From Neisseria gonorrhoeae (GTDB taxonomy: Bacteria; Pseudomonadota; Gammaproteobacteria; Burkholderiales; Neisseriaceae): a stretch of 37,893 nucleotides of DNA. Below the pieces are notes generated by a model. The model was not told the origin of the DNA. It did not search any database and saw only the letters and a program-made list of their open reading frames with translations. The translations under genes were made by a program, and so were the position numbers. This document shows positions 16,414-22,971 of the stretch, one piece after another. The stretch spans positions 115,970 through 153,862 of the forward strand of contig NZ_QNRU01000003.1 in the NCBI RefSeq assembly GCF_003315235.1. Reading direction: 5' to 3'. Each line of letters opens with the position of its first letter. Position 1 is the first letter of the stretch.

Positions 16414-16995
16414 CTATCGAACGGTACCGGGAATACCCGATGTTTCCTGCAGATGAAGATTCACGCCAACATCGGGGATGCGGTCATTTGTGTTGTTTGA
16501 ATTGGTTGGAGAAGTCTCAACCGAACTGCCTGAAGTTTTGGCCCCATCCCCCAATAAGCGGATGGGACGATATTCATTTATAATCTGTTGCCCGTTGTGG
16601 GCAATTAACCAATCACCCTGATTCAGAACGACATATGTGAAACTTTGGTCATTTAAATCGCCGTCCGTATCAAGATAGGGAGCGACCCAAATGCGAGCAA
16701 TTTCACTTTGCGAGCGAACGGGCGTACCGGAGGAATAAGCTTGCGTTAACATTAATGTGCGAACACTTTGATCAGTGTAAGGTTGTCCAACCTGTCTTTT
16801 CATACCGTCTTTTAAAACACCTGCAACAGATGCTTTATAGTTACTGCTTATAGATTCACAATAAGGATCGTCACTGTTCCGGGCATTAGGGCATCGGAAT
16901 TTTTCACTACCGCCGATACCGGACATGGTTAAGGTTGAACATCCGCTAAGAATCAATATTGCCGCAGTAATCGATAAGGCTTTCAAACGCATCAT
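16414..16995 (-). CDS. traV: TraV, outer-membrane core lipoprotein
   Basis: 193 residues from ATG 16995. It is chosen over the upstream start at 17019 because GGAG lies just before it and because ATGATGA couples it to the dsbC stop. The signal peptide ends in lipobox ILSGC, giving an outer-membrane lipoprotein, with TMSGIGGSEKFRCPNA and DPYCESIS providing the two conserved mature cysteines of TraV. It is the VirB7-like part of the outer-membrane core with TraK and TraB. The C-terminal 40 residues are Ser/Thr/Asn-rich and low in complexity. Confidence 0.93.
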   Translation of the reverse strand: MMRLKALSITAAILILSGCSTLTMSGIGGSEKFRCPNARNSDDPYCESISSNYKASVAGVLKDGMKRQVGQPYTDQSVRTLMLTQAYSSGTPVRSQSEIARIWVAPYLDTDGDLNDQSFTYVVLNQGDWLIAHNGQQIINEYRPIRLLGDGAKTSGSSVETSPTNSNNTNDRIPDVGVNLHLQETSGIPGTVR

Positions 16996-17711
16996 TCTGC
17001 TCCCGCTCCATTTAACCATTTTTCCAATTCGGCACGCGGCATGGCACCGGATGTACGCCGACCATCTTTATGAATCATGCTTGGAGTACCGCGAACTTTA
17101 AGCTGCTCTGCGAGTGCAATATTTTCTGATACAGGGTTTTTACAGTTACCGGCCGCCGGTTCTTTATCCATCAGCATGTAGTTATTCCATGCTTTTTCAC
17201 GATCTTTACTGCACCAGATATGTTCTGCTTTTGAAATTGCATCAGGGTGGAGGGATTTAATCGGGAACATGAAAACGTATGCGGTATAGTCTGTCATGCC
17301 GGCCAATGTTTCTTCCAAACGACGACAGAACGGGCAATCCGGGTCGGAAAAAAGTGCAAATTCTCGCTTGCCTTTGCCGCCATTACCTTTAACGATTTTG
17401 ATGGCGTTTTTGAATGGCAGTCGGGAATAACTCTTTTGTGTTACCGCTGAACGGGCCATCTCGGTCAAGTCTTTCTGCTCTTGCATATCGTACAACGCGC
17501 CAAAAATGAAATAGCGACCGTTTTCTTGTACATAGGCAATGTTGTCACCCATTGTCACTTCATAAATTGAAGCCATGGGGGTAGCCTTTACTGAAGAAAA
17601 CGTGGTATTCGGATACAACTTGTGCAGAGTGCTTCCAACAGTTTTGACATCGGCAAAGGCCGTCTGAAAAGCTGTGATTGCTGCAATAGTGGCCAAGATT
17701 TTCTTTTTCAT
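16992..17711 (-). CDS. dsbC: DsbC-type disulfide isomerase
   Basis: 239 residues with a signal peptide of 20 residues (FQTAFA-DVK). Residues about 21-80 are the DsbC dimerisation domain. The thioredoxin domain follows with FSDPDCPFCRRLEE (C126-P-F-C129) and RGTPSMI (cis-Pro). It is a periplasmic thiol isomerase for cysteine-rich secretion proteins; TraN, TraU, TraV and TraH here carry many cysteines. Its place between traB and traV is standard in MPF-F elements. The codons of the signal peptide contain a full AG-type uptake sequence (17657-17668). Confidence 0.95.
   Translation of the reverse strand: MKKKILATIAAITAFQTAFADVKTVGSTLHKLYPNTTFSSVKATPMASIYEVTMGDNIAYVQENGRYFIFGALYDMQEQKDLTEMARSAVTQKSYSRLPFKNAIKIVKGNGGKGKREFALFSDPDCPFCRRLEETLAGMTDYTAYVFMFPIKSLHPDAISKAEHIWCSKDREKAWNNYMLMDKEPAAGNCKNPVSENIALAEQLKVRGTPSMIHKDGRRTSGAMPRAELEKWLNGAGAE
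17657..17668 (+). other. AG-dialect DNA uptake sequence in dsbC
   Basis: AGGCCGTCTGAA is the 12-mer known as AG-DUS, which differs from the AT-DUS of gonococcus and meningococcus (ATGCCGTCTGAA) at one base. On the coding strand it encodes the FQTAF part of the DsbC signal peptide. Confidence 0.75.
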
Positions 17712-17720
17712 AGATGGATC

Positions 17721-19034
17721 CTATTTGGTTTCGCCGGTATCAATTTCGATACCTTGAGTCAGTACGACATCGACTTGACGGCCTGCATTGACTTCAACTA
17801 CCGGGAAGACCTTATCGGCCAGTTTTATGTAATACTCAGCAAGCCTGTCAGCTGCACCACCGATACCAGATGCAATCCCTGCACGATATTGATCACTGCC
17901 CCGAATAGAGGTTGTGCTGCCAAATGCGGTATTATTCGTCACCTTGAATGCTTCCGATACGCCCTTACCCATACCGCTAATCACGCCGGACATCAGTGCA
18001 TTTGCCAAGAGTTGGCCTTGTTTCGTTACAAGATTACCTCTCACGCCTGTTTTGCCGTCTTCACCGGCAACGTAACCTTTTACCGGCATGTCGATGGCTC
18101 GGCCATCGGTACCTACACAGCTGAGATTCTGCAGTCTGATGTAAGCGCGTTCTGAAGATATATCGCCGTAAGCCTGCCCGGTTACGAAACATTCTCTGAA
18201 ATTGTATTTAAACCGGTTGGGAAGTTGCGCAAAATCCGTTACGCGCATTAAAACAGGGTGGGGGCTGGCATTTTGTGCCTCACCCCCGGTCGGTGCGTCA
18301 ACCCCACCTAACAGTACGGATCGGAAAAAAGTACCGCTAGGTATATACGAGTCACGCGCCCGAAACTTGCCTTGCGAGACGACAACCTTACCGCCGTCTT
18401 CAACTACTTCTATATTCATACGCGGGGTTTTTGATTTAACCCACTCCGCTTCTTTTAATTGCGGGGAAACCCGTACATTTTCATTCGGATTTCCGGTATT
18501 TACCGATCCGGTCGTTCCAGGTTGCAGCTCTGCTTCACTCATACTTCCTGAAACGATTTTCCGTTCAATGGACCTATCTGCCGGAGGCGCCCCGTTCGGC
18601 AATGTGCCTGCCGGAGGGGCCGGAGGAAGCCGGCCGTTATCCCCGATACCGCTAATTGCAGGCGGTTTGCCTAATCCATCAGGCCCCAGCCCCTTACTTG
18701 TATCAGGATTACTGCTGTTCTCTTTTTCTTTTAACTCCTGAACCATGGTTTCCAATTCGCTGATTTTTCGATTTGCATATTCAATCTTCGAACTTTCTGT
18801 GTTCATCCATAAGGAATTGTCCGTAATGCCTGCTTGGGGGCTTGTAAAATCAGTTCTGAGAATCTGCCGTTTGTTTTGAACCTGTGTGACTTCGGCAGAT
18901 TTCTTTTTATTGCCTTCAATGACATAAATTGCACTGCCCACAATCGCCGCCATGCTGCCCGCAACCATGCCCGCGATGGCTAACTGGCGTTTTCGCGCTG
19001 CTGAAAGTTTAAATTTGTTTACTTTCACCCTCAT
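17721..19034 (-). CDS. traB: TraB, VirB10-like envelope-spanning core protein
   Basis: 437 residues. A single inner-membrane helix lies at about 18-40 (LAIAGMVAGSMAAIVGSAIYVI), followed by a coiled segment (about 75-105, SKIEYANRKISELETMVQELKEKE) and a Pro/Gly-rich stretch (about 110-150, LPPAPPAGTLPNGAPP) spanning the periplasm. The C-terminal beta-barrel domain (SYIPSGTFFRSVLLGGVDAPTGG, RFKYNFRECFVTGQAYGDISSERAYIRLQNLSC) is typical of TrbI/VirB10 proteins. It links the inner-membrane motor to the TraK/TraV ring. The ATG has GGAGG 5 nt upstream. Confidence 0.96.
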   Translation of the reverse strand: MRVKVNKFKLSAARKRQLAIAGMVAGSMAAIVGSAIYVIEGNKKKSAEVTQVQNKRQILRTDFTSPQAGITDNSLWMNTESSKIEYANRKISELETMVQELKEKENSSNPDTSKGLGPDGLGKPPAISGIGDNGRLPPAPPAGTLPNGAPPADRSIERKIVSGSMSEAELQPGTTGSVNTGNPNENVRVSPQLKEAEWVKSKTPRMNIEVVEDGGKVVVSQGKFRARDSYIPSGTFFRSVLLGGVDAPTGGEAQNASPHPVLMRVTDFAQLPNRFKYNFRECFVTGQAYGDISSERAYIRLQNLSCVGTDGRAIDMPVKGYVAGEDGKTGVRGNLVTKQGQLLANALMSGVISGMGKGVSEAFKVTNNTAFGSTTSIRGSDQYRAGIASGIGGAADRLAEYYIKLADKVFPVVEVNAGRQVDVVLTQGIEIDTGETK

Positions 19035-19035
19035 C

Positions 19036-19770
19036 TCAACCTCCCGGACGGCTGATAATAAATACGTCGGTAATTTCCCCGGGTTGTAGGATCTGTTTCC
19101 GAACCGCTACCGCCAAAACTCCTTGTCGGTAAAATTCCTGCTCTCTAATTTCAAGTTGTTTAGTACCTAAATTAGTTAATGTAAAAGAAAGGCCTTGCAT
19201 ATCAGCGGCGGTGTAACTTCCGTTTTGAATAAAGAGGGTGTTTTTCCATAATGGGACGGTTTGATATTCATGACTATGATTGATGCCCATATCGCCGGTA
19301 GTGCCACGCATCATAGAGGCCATCATTTTTTTGATGGCCCGTACATATTCTGTACTATTCATCGTTACAGGCATTGGACCGGTTTGCGAAGCCAATACTG
19401 CTGCTTCACGGCGATTAGCTCCAGCCACATCGATTACGATGTTGTCACCCTGTTTTGATGTAGGTTTAAGAACCAGCAAATAGGTCTTACCTTCTTCGCT
19501 TATAACGAAAAGATTTGTCGGATTGGAGGTCAAACTACGGACAAACAGTTGGCCTGTTGTTGTATCTTTCTGAAGCTCAAGATCACCCTCCATAAATTTC
19601 CATGATGAAATTCGACCGCCTTCAATGGCGATTCTGCTCAAGTTCCGTTTACTTATTGAAACAACGTGAGGTGTATTTTCTGTTGCCGGCACTCGTTGCG
19701 CTGCAAAACTAGTCGCGGGTCCGGCTGCCAACAAGGCAGAAAAGACAATTTTTTTTAACAGTGAACACAT
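19036..19770 (-). CDS. traK: TraK, VirB9-like outer-membrane core protein
   Basis: 244 residues with a signal peptide (about 1-23, GPATSFA-AQR). The mature protein is beta-rich, with NLSRIAIEGGRISSWKFMEGDLELQKD near the N-terminus and LGTKQLEIREQEFYRQGVLAVAV with the TDVFIISRPGG end typical of the TraK/secretin-like family. It forms the outer-membrane ring with TraV and contacts TraB. GAGG stands 8 nt before ATG. It ends one base before traB. Confidence 0.94.
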   Translation of the reverse strand: MCSLLKKIVFSALLAAGPATSFAAQRVPATENTPHVVSISKRNLSRIAIEGGRISSWKFMEGDLELQKDTTTGQLFVRSLTSNPTNLFVISEEGKTYLLVLKPTSKQGDNIVIDVAGANRREAAVLASQTGPMPVTMNSTEYVRAIKKMMASMMRGTTGDMGINHSHEYQTVPLWKNTLFIQNGSYTAADMQGLSFTLTNLGTKQLEIREQEFYRQGVLAVAVRKQILQPGEITDVFIISRPGG

Positions 19771-19771
19771 A

Positions 19772-20437
19772 TCAATTACCTCGATTACCGCCTTTAAATT
19801 CTGTTGCCGTTTTACTGATTTCTACATCCTCGGTTTCAACTTCGGATTTTTCCTGACCTGCGGGTTCTGCTTTAGTTACACGCTTTTGAACTTCTTTAAT
19901 CGATAATAATTGCAGTGTTCCATAATTATTTTTGAAAGAAATAAGTAGCTCGCGGTCTTTTTGCTCTACCAGGGCATTGTTGCGTTTAACCTCAAAAACC
20001 CCACGAATGGAAACTGTATTGTCTGAAATGTCCGCCGTTGCTTCTGTCGCGCTAAAAGTGGTGCCGACATTATTTTTCTTAACCCATAAGGCATTTAAAG
20101 ACAGCTCCCTCTCTAGGGCATCTTTATAATCAGGTGAAACAATCTTCAATAATTGACTATTCTGATAATCGACTGTTTTAGGGGTTACATTTAAGAGAAG
20201 ATAGGCAGCATAGGGAGCCATTTCTTCAAGATATTCTTTAGAAAAAGCGATGTTTGATACAGTCATTGACCGCCGGATTTCCGGCGGGGTCAGCGTCGTT
20301 TGAACAATCGTACCTTTGAAGAGCAGGGTCGCGGACAAAAATAGATTGACAGCTATAGACATTCCCAAAAGTATCCAAAAAAAGACCTTTATGCCGGTTC
20401 TTATCGCCAATTCACTCAACATATCTTCAGTCTTCAA
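19772..20437 (-). CDS. traE: TraE, inner-membrane pilus assembly protein (VirB8-like)
   Basis: 221 residues. A membrane helix lies at about 15-40 (VFFWILLGMSIAVNLFLSATLLF), followed by a periplasmic domain with TVVQ-like TIVQTTLTPPEIRRSMTVSN and FSKEYLEEMAPYAAYLLLNVTPKTVDYQ, the family pattern. The C-terminus is acidic and charged. It acts at the inner-membrane base of the secretion channel. It overlaps traL by 4 bp (20434-20437). Confidence 0.94.
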   Translation of the reverse strand: MKTEDMLSELAIRTGIKVFFWILLGMSIAVNLFLSATLLFKGTIVQTTLTPPEIRRSMTVSNIAFSKEYLEEMAPYAAYLLLNVTPKTVDYQNSQLLKIVSPDYKDALERELSLNALWVKKNNVGTTFSATEATADISDNTVSIRGVFEVKRNNALVEQKDRELLISFKNNYGTLQLLSIKEVQKRVTKAEPAGQEKSEVETEDVEISKTATEFKGGNRGN

Positions 20438-20715
20438 TTTAGAAACTCCCGTTTATTCGTTTCAGGTATCCGTTTGTTTTTTTCATTAATGGGTAAGTAC
20501 CAGTAAAGAACATGCAAAAAAAACCATTGATGCTTGCCAGACTTAAGCTTGCCCCACCTCCATGCAATGAAAAGGCTAATTGACATGGAAATGAAAAAGT
20601 GACGAGAGACAATACCTATACCGAAGCCGGACATAAATAATATAAAAACGTCCAAGTCCCAAATAAATGCCTTTTTGGGATCGTCTATCGATACCGGCAC
20701 ATGATAATCTCTCAT
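20434..20715 (-). CDS. traL: TraL, inner-membrane pilus assembly protein (VirB3-like)
   Basis: 93 residues from ATG 20715; the codon before it is GTG, with weak GAGAAG spacing. The protein has IDDPKKAFIWDLDVFILFMSGFGIGIV near the N-terminus, two hydrophobic segments at about 23-60, and a basic end (WYLPINEKNKRIPETNKREFL). This is the usual size and shape for TraL. It probably anchors TraC at the membrane. It lies 21 bp downstream of traA. Confidence 0.92.
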   Translation of the reverse strand: MRDYHVPVSIDDPKKAFIWDLDVFILFMSGFGIGIVSRHFFISMSISLFIAWRWGKLKSGKHQWFFLHVLYWYLPINEKNKRIPETNKREFLN

Positions 20716-20736
20716 CACTTCTCTTATCTAGTTTGA

Positions 20737-21033
20737 TTAAATAATCAAGGTAAACATACCTTTAATGATGCCCGGGCCTAATGTTGCGGCCAAGCCAACA
20801 CCCAAACCGACGATACATGGCATGATGGTTTGTTTCATCAGGCCTACCGCCAAACCGATCAAGAATGCAGTCAAGCCCAAAGCCATACCCAGATAACCTT
20901 CAGACCAGCCTGTTACCATGTCAGCCAAGCCTTTGAATTCGGCACCTGTTGTAGCGGCCATTGCCAAGTTAGCATACAATGCCAATGCAACCGCACTAGC
21001 GGACTTTACTAATTTATTGCGTTTGATATTCAT
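20737..21033 (-). CDS. traA: TraA, conjugative pilin
   Basis: 98 residues from ATG 21033, preferred over 21045 because GAGG lies about 6 nt upstream. The signal peptide is about 26 residues (ALYANLAMA-ATT). The mature part, about 72 residues, has two hydrophobic helices (about 22-40 and 45-60 of the mature chain) separated by the short MKQTIMPC loop and ends FTLII. That fits the F/T-type pilin fold. In gonococcus, TraA is reported to be circularised, consistent with the S26-type peptidase in this operon. The 55 bp before it hold no gene. Confidence 0.93.
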   Translation of the reverse strand: MNIKRNKLVKSASAVALALYANLAMAATTGAEFKGLADMVTGWSEGYLGMALGLTAFLIGLAVGLMKQTIMPCIVGLGVGLAATLGPGIIKGMFTLII

Positions 21034-21088
21034 TATGAACCTCATTAAACAGAGCTTATATCGCCAAGCTTTTGCGTCCGATCATTCT

Positions 21089-21610
21089 TTACCAAGTGAT
21101 TACAACGGTTCTCGTATCATCACTATTGCAGCAGGCCGGGGAACTTGCTGTTCTTATTTTTGCGGATACATTATGTTTCCTCAGCCATTTACCTATTACT
21201 GCTGCCCGTTGTTTAGCCAAACGTCTATTAATTGCAGTATTTCGACCTCCGATACTGTCGGCCCATCCGCGTAAATAAACCGTCTGAGTATTTTTCAATT
21301 TAGGCAGAACACGTTTGAGCGTTCTCACGCCCTCCGCACCGAGGTGCGAACTGCCTAAATTGAAAAACACCCTGATCTCATCTTTTTGAAGATTGGTTTG
21401 TGTTTGAGCATAAACCGGTTGTTCCGCCAAAACCTTGCGCTCAAATCCCGAACACTCTTCATTGCGGCAGAAGACAAATTCGCCCAGCTGATTTTGTTCC
21501 ACTGTATAAGTTGCGTCTTGAGGCAGCCCGGCCACTTCCTGTTTTGGGGCGGCACAGGCTGTCAGAATCATTGCGGAGGCTACGAAGAGCGTGTTTTTAA
21601 TCGTTTCCAA
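21089..21610 (-). CDS. OmpA-like peptidoglycan-binding lipoprotein
   Basis: 173 residues. The start is TTG (21610-21608), with AAGG 10 nt upstream; there is no ATG that would keep the signal peptide. The lipobox MILTAC gives a lipid-modified Cys19. Residues about 75-170 form an OmpA C-terminal domain (FNLGSSHLGAEGVRTLKRVL, LRGWADSIGGRNTAINRRLAKQRAAVI) with the Asp and Arg that bind diaminopimelate. Extra Cys pairs (CRNEEC and PACC) are present. It overlaps ltgX by 31 bp. Placed between a transglycosylase and the pilin, it probably tethers the machine to the cell wall. It is not one of the classical F tra genes. Confidence 0.88.
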   Translation of the reverse strand: METIKNTLFVASAMILTACAAPKQEVAGLPQDATYTVEQNQLGEFVFCRNEECSGFERKVLAEQPVYAQTQTNLQKDEIRVFFNLGSSHLGAEGVRTLKRVLPKLKNTQTVYLRGWADSIGGRNTAINRRLAKQRAAVIGKWLRKHNVSAKIRTASSPACCNSDDTRTVVITW

Positions 21611-22041
21611 TTTTGATATACCTTATTTGCGTAAGTCATTCTTGCGCGATAGCACGCCCGGCCTTTAAGTTTGGTACATGCGGCGTTATAAGCACCAACT
21701 GCTTCCCATGATTTCCCATGTTGCCGATAACTATTTGCCAATATCCATGCACCAATATGTACATTTGTGCATGGATTCCATACATCCGCCCCTGTTAAAC
21801 CAAATTTCTTGTGGAGTACGGGTAGCCATGAACGGTTGATACCCATCAAGCCAATATCAGCTGTATGACTTTCAATATTCGGCCTGAAAGCGCTCTCGGT
21901 TAATGCGATCGATTGCAACATGGCGGGATCGATGCCATATTTGCTGCCGGCTTCCTTATAACAAAAAGCAACTGCTCTTGCAGATGTGAGTACCAAAACA
22001 CCCGGTACGACGAACTGTAAAAGTATGGCCCTTAATCTCAT
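21580..22041 (-). CDS. ltgX: LtgX, lytic transglycosylase of the secretion system
   Basis: 153 residues with a signal peptide (about 1-25). The SLT-type (VirB1-like) domain is clear: MLQSIALTESAFRPN has the catalytic Glu49, and DIGLMGIN matches the family GLMQI/N box, followed by NVHIGAWILANSYRQHG and VGAYNAAC. It cuts glycan strands to let the channel through. In gonococcus the enzyme and its catalytic Glu are known to be needed for DNA secretion. It is the first gene of the long - strand tra operon. Its ribosome-binding site is weak (GACAGTAAAGAC) and its promoter was not confidently found. Confidence 0.94.
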   Translation of the reverse strand: MRLRAILLQFVVPGVLVLTSARAVAFCYKEAGSKYGIDPAMLQSIALTESAFRPNIESHTADIGLMGINRSWLPVLHKKFGLTGADVWNPCTNVHIGAWILANSYRQHGKSWEAVGAYNAACTKLKGRACYRARMTYANKVYQNWKRLKTRSS

Positions 22042-22155
22042 GTCTTTACTGTCGTTGTATGTATGACTAATTTTTATCTCGATTCGACAATTTTTGTTAA
22101 ATCAAACGAAATTAACTAAATTTTTTAGAAATGTTTCTTTAAAGATAGATTATGG

Positions 22156-22296
22156 TATAATTAAAAGTTACGCTTATATTTTATGAAATTACCGATTCAT
22201 AACATATTGATATAAAAAGGAATACGATAAGGGTAAAGGCTCTTATCCAAAAGCCAAAAGGCCGTCTGCTAAAAAAAATCGCAGCCGGCCTTTTTT
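22156..22296 (+). ncRNA. Candidate small RNA with own -10 and terminator
   Basis: A perfect -10 box TATAAT (22156-22161) lies 95 nt before a hairpin with T-run (22256-22296), giving a possible transcript of about 130 nt that spans no credible reading frame. The -35 region is poor (TTTCTT-like), so promoter strength is uncertain. The transcript would lie between the divergent ltgX and traI operons. Confidence 0.25.
22256..22296 (+). terminator. Hairpin with flanking A- and T-runs
   Basis: AAAAGGCCGTCTGC (22256-22269) pairs with GCAGCCGGCCTTTT (22281-22294) with one mismatch and an 11-nt A-rich loop, followed by a T-run. It can act as a terminator on either strand. Its left arm carries the AG-type uptake core AGGCCGTCTG (22259-22268). 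Confidence 0.55.
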
Positions 22297-22376
22297 AAAA
22301 GCTGTAACGGTAAAGCAACAGCCTTAATGGTTAAAGGAAGGGTTCAAGGGAAAAAGGGTAAAAGTTAAAGGTAAAA

Positions 22377-22408
22377 CAAAGGTCTGCATGTAAAAATGCA
22401 GACCTTTG
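22377..22408. repeat. Perfect 13-bp inverted repeat
   Basis: CAAAGGTCTGCAT (22377-22389) and ATGCAGACCTTTG (22396-22408) are exact complements around a 6-nt loop GTAAAA. No T-run follows, so it is not a normal terminator. It is a good candidate for the hairpin recognised by the relaxase at oriT. Confidence 0.7.
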
Positions 22409-22490
22409 CCTATTAAAAGGGGCAGCATTATACCTTATAAATCTTATTCTGTGACAATTCTAATTAAAATAACATTTTTTATTTTGATTT

Positions 22491-22519
22491 TTGACATGGC
22501 AACTTTTTTTTATTATATG
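22491..22519 (+). promoter_or_regulatory. Promoter of the traI-traD operon
   Basis: TTGACA (22491-22496) with TATATG (22514-22519) at 17-bp spacing, or TTATAT (22513-22518) at 16 bp. The perfect -35 is set in very AT-rich DNA about 30 bp before the first gene of the operon. Confidence 0.6.
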
Positions 22520-22551
22520 AATGGTTTGACAACCCTGTCTTTTTAATCAAA

Positions 22552-22971
22552 ATGAATGAAACAGATCTTCCCAAGCTTCTTAGTGTCATAAATCGGTTTA
22601 CGGATATCGATAAAAACTGGTCTTGCGTGTTGTTGTTCTGGATACAGCGTGCTAGCGGTTATCTGGAAATGATGACGCTGGATGACGATGAAAATACGGC
22701 AACCTTCCTTATCGAAAAACTAGAGAAACTACTAGAGCCACTACCGATAGATATTGATAACACGACTTTTGCAGAAGCACTTGCCGATGACTTTGAAATC
22801 TTATTTCTAATGGCCCAATACGGTTCTGAATACTGGAATTCACTTGAAGAAAGCTTTGAGGAATTTTGTATTAGACATACTACGCTACCTAATCAATTGA
22901 TTGCTGATATTCCACATGCAAAAAAGGAAAAAGTCACCATGTGGCTAAAATCTTTGCTTAAATCATCATGA
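22552..22971 (+). CDS. Small cytoplasmic protein preceding traI, unknown
   Basis: 139 residues, acidic, no signal peptide or membrane helix. Features are LLSVINRFTDIDKNWSCVLLFWIQRASGYLEMM, LIEKLEKLLEPLP and FAEALADDFEILFLMAQYGSEYW. I do not recognise a family. The ATG lies about 33 bp after the promoter -10 and has only a weak ribosome-binding site (TCAAA), so the leader is very short. Its stop overlaps the traI ATG by 4 bp (22968-22971), so it is coupled to the relaxase gene and may be an auxiliary of DNA processing (inference from position). Confidence 0.8.
   Translation: MNETDLPKLLSVINRFTDIDKNWSCVLLFWIQRASGYLEMMTLDDDENTATFLIEKLEKLLEPLPIDIDNTTFAEALADDFEILFLMAQYGSEYWNSLEESFEEFCIRHTTLPNQLIADIPHAKKEKVTMWLKSLLKSS

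Larger units (their letters stand above)
22226..22408. other. Probable oriT / regulatory region between ltgX and traI operons
   Basis: The 510-bp gap 22042-22551 has no gene. It holds an inverted repeat GATAAG/CTTATC (22226-22231 / 22242-22247), an imperfect GC-rich hairpin (22256-22294), a perfect 13-bp hairpin (22377-22408), and a purine-rich stretch at 22231-22375 with repeated GGTAAA / GTTAAAG units. MobH relaxase origins usually lie next to traI and contain such hairpins. In gonococcus the oriT has been placed near traI. The exact nick site cannot be read from the sequence. Confidence 0.55.

Noticed and set aside
20446-20460. Frameshift or stop in the pilus genes as seen in some non-secreting GGI copies
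   Set aside because: All tra genes from ltgX to traG and traI-traD read through at full family length; I saw no lesion.
22526-22531. Second TTGACA before the traI operon as a promoter
   Set aside because: A -10 at normal spacing would fall inside the first codons of the gene.
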